From Rhizobium sp. Q54 (lineage in GTDB: Bacteria > Pseudomonadota > Alphaproteobacteria > UBA2966 > CAIVPW01), in NCBI GenBank assembly GCA_945947575.1, contig CAMEYM010000022.1, positions 1 to 49,219 on the forward strand: a stretch of DNA of 49,219 bases, in the 5' to 3' direction. The notes beneath the pieces were generated by a model that was not told the origin of the DNA, searched no databases, and was given only the letters and a program-made list of their open reading frames with translations. Below, piece by piece: positions 46,544 to 49,219 of this stretch (within the stretch, counting starts at the first letter, position 1; the number at the start of each line of letters is the position of its first letter). The translations under genes and the position numbers were made by a program.

Positions 46544-46883
46544 CGCTTGGCTCTCCCTCGGCCAACAAGGCGCGGACGTCGGCGATTGCCTGGTCGACGC
46601 GCCCACCGGCACTTTCGGCCGCCTTGCGCAGCTCAGCGTTGGCCCGCTCGAGCTCACGCTTCTCCGACTTGAGCTTGGCGATTTCCGTCTCCAGGGCGCC
46701 GACACGGGCCGCAGCGTCCGCCTTGGCTTCCGCGCGCACCTGGGCGACGCGCGCCAAGGTTTCCTTCTCGAGCCGCGCGATCGCCTCCTCGAGGCGCCGC
46801 CGCGCGCTGTCCAACGCCGCCATATCGGGGGCGGCCGGGCTGGTGGCCTCCGATGCCGCCGACGGACGCGGGCTGGTTTTCAA
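46536..46883 (-). CDS. Coiled-coil DUF4164-like protein upstream of zapA
   Basis: A 115-aa predominantly helical protein: DSARRRLEEAIARLEKETL, ALETEIAKLKSEKRELERAN and ELRKAAESAGGRVDQAIADV form long heptad stretches. Alphaproteobacteria often encode a DUF4164 coiled-coil protein immediately before zapA, possibly acting with it at the Z-ring. TTG at 46883 is the longest start. ATG at 46823 (MAALDSARRR) is an alternative that removes a low-complexity lead; neither has a clear ribosome site. Confidence 0.78.
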   Translation of the reverse strand: MKTSPRPSAASEATSPAAPDMAALDSARRRLEEAIARLEKETLARVAQVRAEAKADAAARVGALETEIAKLKSEKRELERANAELRKAAESAGGRVDQAIADVRALLAEGEPSGA

Positions 46884-47017
46884 AATTGTCTGATATTCAA
46901 TAGGTTAGGAAAAGACGTGAAAGCATACCGGTAACCAAACGTGCCCGTCAACGGCGCGCCCCGGCGCCGGCTCGGGTAGAAAGGCGTCGTCGCGCCGAAG
47001 GCGCGCCAAGGAAGGCC

Positions 47018-47704
47018 ATGACCGATCTCCCAACCCGACTCTATCTGCTGACCCCGCCGGCGCTCCCGCCGGACTTCGCGTCCGTGCTGGCGCGCACCCT
47101 CGATGCCGGAGACGTCGCCTCGGTGCAGTTGCGCCTCAAAGGAGTCGCGGACTCCGCCGTGCTGCGTGCCGCCGACCAGCTCCGCGACGTCTGCCGCCAG
47201 CGCAACGTCGCCTTCCTGGTCAACGACCGCCCTGATCTCGCGCTCGCCGCCGACGCCGACGGCGTCCACATCGGCCAGCAGGACGCGAGCTACGCCGAGG
47301 CACGGCGCACGCTCGGCGAGGACCGCATCGTCGGCGTCACCTGCCACGACTCGCGCGACCTTGGGCTCACGGCGGCGGAACTCGGCGCCGACTACGTTGC
47401 GTTCGGCGCATTCTTCGCCACTACCACCAAAGCGCCGCCGGCGGCGGCGGCCATCGAGCTTCTCGAATGGTGGCACGAGCTGATCGAGGTTCCGTCCGTC
47501 GCCATCGGCGGCATCACCGTGGCGAACTGCGGCGAGCTGGTGCGGGCCGGCGCCGACTTCCTCGCGGTCTTGTCGGGGGTCTGGGACTACCCGGACGGGC
47601 CCGCCGCCGCCGTGCGCGCCTTCAACGCCGCTATCGCCACTGCCGCATCGTCGCTACAAGACGCGACTCCCCAAGGGACCTCCCAAGGGACCTCCAAGGA
47701 TTGA
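47018..47704 (+). CDS. thiE: Thiamine phosphate synthase (ThiE family)
   Basis: A 228-aa TIM-barrel protein: LYLLTPPALPPDF, VQLRLKG, FLVNDRPDLALAADADGVHIGQQD (about 68-91), VGVTCHDSRD, ADYVAFGAFFATTTK and VAIGGITVANCGELV. These correspond to the thiazole- and HMP-PP-binding loops. It would join the two halves of thiamine phosphate. The usual GSIG-like first loop is only partly kept, so a ThiE-like function is probable but not certain. AAGGAAG precedes the ATG. A low-complexity TPQGTSQGTSKD tail ends it. Confidence 0.88.
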   Translation: MTDLPTRLYLLTPPALPPDFASVLARTLDAGDVASVQLRLKGVADSAVLRAADQLRDVCRQRNVAFLVNDRPDLALAADADGVHIGQQDASYAEARRTLGEDRIVGVTCHDSRDLGLTAAELGADYVAFGAFFATTTKAPPAAAAIELLEWWHELIEVPSVAIGGITVANCGELVRAGADFLAVLSGVWDYPDGPAAAVRAFNAAIATAASSLQDATPQGTSQGTSKD

Positions 47705-47708
47705 TCCT

Positions 47709-48506
47709 GTGGCTTTGCGCTCCCCGCTTCTGAACGTCATGGCCGACGCCGCCAAGAAGGCGGCGCGCGGTCTCCTGCGCGACTTTGGCGAGGTCGAGCA
47801 GCTGCAGGTTTCCGTCAAGGGCCCCGCCGACTTCGTCTCCAACGCCGACCGCAAGGCCGAGCAGGTCATCCTCGCCGAGCTGTCGAAGGCGCGCCCCAAG
47901 TACGGCTTCCTCATGGAAGAGAACGGCGTTCGCGTCGGCGAAGACACGTCGAACCGCTGGCTCATCGATCCGCTCGACGGCACCACCAACTTCCTGCACG
48001 GCATTCCGCAGTTCGCCATCTCGATCGCCTTGGAGCGCGACGCGCAGCCGTTCGCTGGCGTCATCTACGACCCGGTGCGCGACGAGATGTTCTTCGCCGA
48101 GAAGGGCGGTGGCGCGTTCATGAACGAGCGCCGCATCCGCGTCGGCGGGCGCCAGAAGCTCGACGACGCCGTCATCGCCACCGGCATCCCGCATCGTGGC
48201 CGTCCCGGTCGCGAAGGCTACGTGCCGGGCTTGTCGGCAATGATGGACGTCACCGCCGGCATCCGCCGCTTCGGCTCGGCGGCGCTCGACCTCGCCTGGG
48301 TCGGCGCCGGCCGCTTCGATGGCTTCTGGGAACGCGGCTTGAAAGCCTGGGACTTGGCGGCAGGCGTCGTCATCGTGCGCGAGGCGGGCGGCCACGTCAC
48401 CGAGATCGAAGGCGGCGACGACATGCTCAAGTCGGGCAACGTCCTGGCCAGCAACCCGATCCTGCACACCGCCATGACCGACGTGCTCAAGCGGTTCCCT
48501 ATCTAG
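47709..48506 (+). CDS. suhB: Inositol monophosphatase family protein (SuhB-like)
   Basis: A 265-aa metal-dependent phosphatase. It has the metal-binding EE (residues 70-71 in FLMEENGV), WLIDPLDGTTNFLHG (Asp 87 and 90) and the C-terminal KAWDLAAGVVIVREAGG with the last Asp. A GTG start at 47709 follows AAGGA, 4 bp after thiE. In bacteria SuhB dephosphorylates inositol-1-phosphate and also assists rRNA antitermination in E. coli; which applies here is unknown. Confidence 0.93.
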   Translation: MALRSPLLNVMADAAKKAARGLLRDFGEVEQLQVSVKGPADFVSNADRKAEQVILAELSKARPKYGFLMEENGVRVGEDTSNRWLIDPLDGTTNFLHGIPQFAISIALERDAQPFAGVIYDPVRDEMFFAEKGGGAFMNERRIRVGGRQKLDDAVIATGIPHRGRPGREGYVPGLSAMMDVTAGIRRFGSAALDLAWVGAGRFDGFWERGLKAWDLAAGVVIVREAGGHVTEIEGGDDMLKSGNVLASNPILHTAMTDVLKRFPI

Positions 48507-48510
48507 GGTC

Positions 48511-48538
48511 CGAATGGCCGGGGAACCATGGCCATTCG
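48511..48538 (+). terminator. Palindrome after suhB
   Basis: A 9-bp perfect stem, CGAATGGCC (48511-48519) with GGCCATTCG (48530-48538), and a 10-nt loop, 4 bp past the suhB stop. There is no T-run, so termination is uncertain. Confidence 0.45.
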
Positions 48539-48623
48539 ATCGGCAGGCCGGTTGGCAGCGAAGGGGGCGTGGGCTAATGTGCACGGGCGCTTTGGGGGAT
48601 TGTCGCGCTTGGAATCACAGCGC

Positions 48624-49219
48624 ATGAAGGCCGGTTTGCCGCCCCACGTTGCCCCAGCGAGCCCTTTGTCGGCTGTTCGCCCGCTTCCGCGCCGCGCCCT
48701 GCTGTTGTGCGCGACCTGCGCCGCGGCGCTGACGGCTACCTCTGCGCTCGCGCAGGTCGTCGTCGGCGGTCCGGGTAAGCCCGCCGTCGAGGTCAATCTC
48801 GGCGCCATCGACCGCACGCGCGCCGCGGTACCGGCCATGCCGGCGGTGCCGGTTGCGCCGGTCGTGCGCGCCGCGCCCCCTGCACCGGTCGCCACGGCGC
48901 TCACCGGTCCGCAGCTGCCGGGCTCGCGCGCCAATCAGCCCGTGCAACTCAAGCCGCCTCCCGGCGTCGCCGCGTTCACGACGCCGGCGGCCCCGCCCGC
49001 ATTCGTTCCACCGGCGGCCGCCGCCCCGGTGCTGACGCCGCCCCGTGTTGCCGCCGCTCCCCCGGCGATCACGCCGGCGCCGACCCCCGCGCCGGTTCCG
49101 GCGCCTCAGGTCGCCGCCCAGACGCCCACGATCGCGCCAGCTCCGCCGGCCGCGGCAACGGCCGCGCCGCGCCCGGTCGCCCCCCAGGCTGCCGCGCCCC
49201 AGGCCGCCGCCCCGCAGGC
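48624..49219 (+). CDS. Secreted Pro/Ala-rich protein (OmpA-family-like N-terminus), cut by window edge
   Basis: ATG at 48624 opens a frame that runs to the window edge (198 codons). It has an extended Sec signal peptide: basic PRRALLLC, then a hydrophobic stretch ending TSALAQ near residue 44. VVVGGPGKPAVEVNLGAIDR follows, then over 130 residues of Pro/Ala/Val-rich sequence with PQAAAPQAAAPQA repeats at the end. In related bacteria such N-termini precede an OmpA-like peptidoglycan-binding domain, but that part is outside this window, so the family is inferred. In-frame TTG/GTG starts exist slightly upstream. Confidence 0.7.
   Translation, partial: MKAGLPPHVAPASPLSAVRPLPRRALLLCATCAAALTATSALAQVVVGGPGKPAVEVNLGAIDRTRAAVPAMPAVPVAPVVRAAPPAPVATALTGPQLPGSRANQPVQLKPPPGVAAFTTPAAPPAFVPPAAAAPVLTPPRVAAAPPAITPAPTPAPVPAPQVAAQTPTIAPAPPAAATAAPRPVAPQAAAPQAAAPQ

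Noticed and set aside
46905-47017. TPP riboswitch upstream of thiE (and likewise before thiD near 29110-29200)
   Set aside because: I looked for the conserved THI-box segments (CUGAGA and the ACCUGAU-type block) and did not find them in either place.
47600-47708. suhB (Corbino-type) small RNA motif before suhB
   Set aside because: suhB starts 4 bp after thiE, leaving no room, and the motif's conserved hairpin sequences are absent.

Overview
The window is 49.2 kb of high-GC, gene-dense chromosome. It looks like an alphaproteobacterium, probably Rhodospirillales-like. The basis is gene content and order: a contiguous yebC-ruvCAB-tolQRAB-pal-cpoB-(1 gene)-tilS-ftsH-folP-glmM-thiD block, serC-serA behind a serC-type leader RNA, hisZ next to purA, a zapA / 6S RNA / 5-FCL locus, and FolP, TilS and SerC proteins of alphaproteobacterial type. 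I see no insertion sequence, prophage, CRISPR array or rRNA. The content is overwhelmingly housekeeping.

Layout. (1) 1-5.1 kb: a divergent AmmeMemoRadiSam pair (protein B, cut by the window edge, and the radical SAM protein), a 47-aa lipoprotein, an N-formylglutamate amidohydrolase-family protein, tRNA-Val(GAC), a 'translational machinery' (eRF1 domain 3-like) protein, a coiled-coil gene remnant, a DUF1488 protein and an exported DUF1344 protein. (2) 5.2-10 kb: a DUF5939/class III adenylate cyclase, a membrane-anchored transglutaminase-like protein, an exported DUF4142 protein, a ferritin-like protein, a HAD-IIIA phosphatase and rpmJ. (3) 10-14.7 kb: glcDEF (glycolate oxidase) and an exported TPR protein. 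(4) 14.7-19.9 kb: an Rrf2-family regulator with a palindromic operator over its own -10 box, then sulfate/thiosulfate ABC importer genes sbp-cysT-cysW-cysA, then a DUF883-like/YqjE-like membrane pair. (5) 19.8-27 kb, mostly minus strand: hisZ-purA with a strong promoter and a long structured leader, and serC-serA with the serC leader RNA. Between serA and hisZ lies an apparent insertion or decay scar: a frameshifted BrnT-like toxin, a truncated CopG-like antitoxin, an antisense membrane-protein tail and a Sel1-repeat gene. (6) 27-46.9 kb, almost all minus strand: thiD, glmM, folP, ftsH, tilS, the Tol-Pal genes, ruvCAB, yebC, ymdB, 5-FCL, 6S RNA, zapA and a DUF4164-like coiled-coil gene. (7) 46.9-49.2 kb, plus strand: thiE, suhB and the start of a secreted Pro/Ala-rich (OmpA-family-like) protein cut by the window edge.

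Functional links. The Tol-Pal block (TolQRA motor, TolB, Pal, CpoB) supports envelope constriction next to division and DNA-repair genes. Sulfate import sits with serine biosynthesis (serC-serA) and a putative cysteine or Fe-S-sensing Rrf2 regulator. hisZ-purA and serC-serA are normally neighbours in related genomes, so the decayed toxin-antitoxin region marks a likely synteny break.

No undescribed multi-gene system stands out. The least ordinary items are the TA scar, the long hisZ leader with helically spaced GCGTA repeats, the Rrf2 operator, a Tat-type signal on TolB, a terminator-like hairpin inside the longest possible folP frame, and an orphan secreted gene on the opposite strand within the Tol-tilS block.
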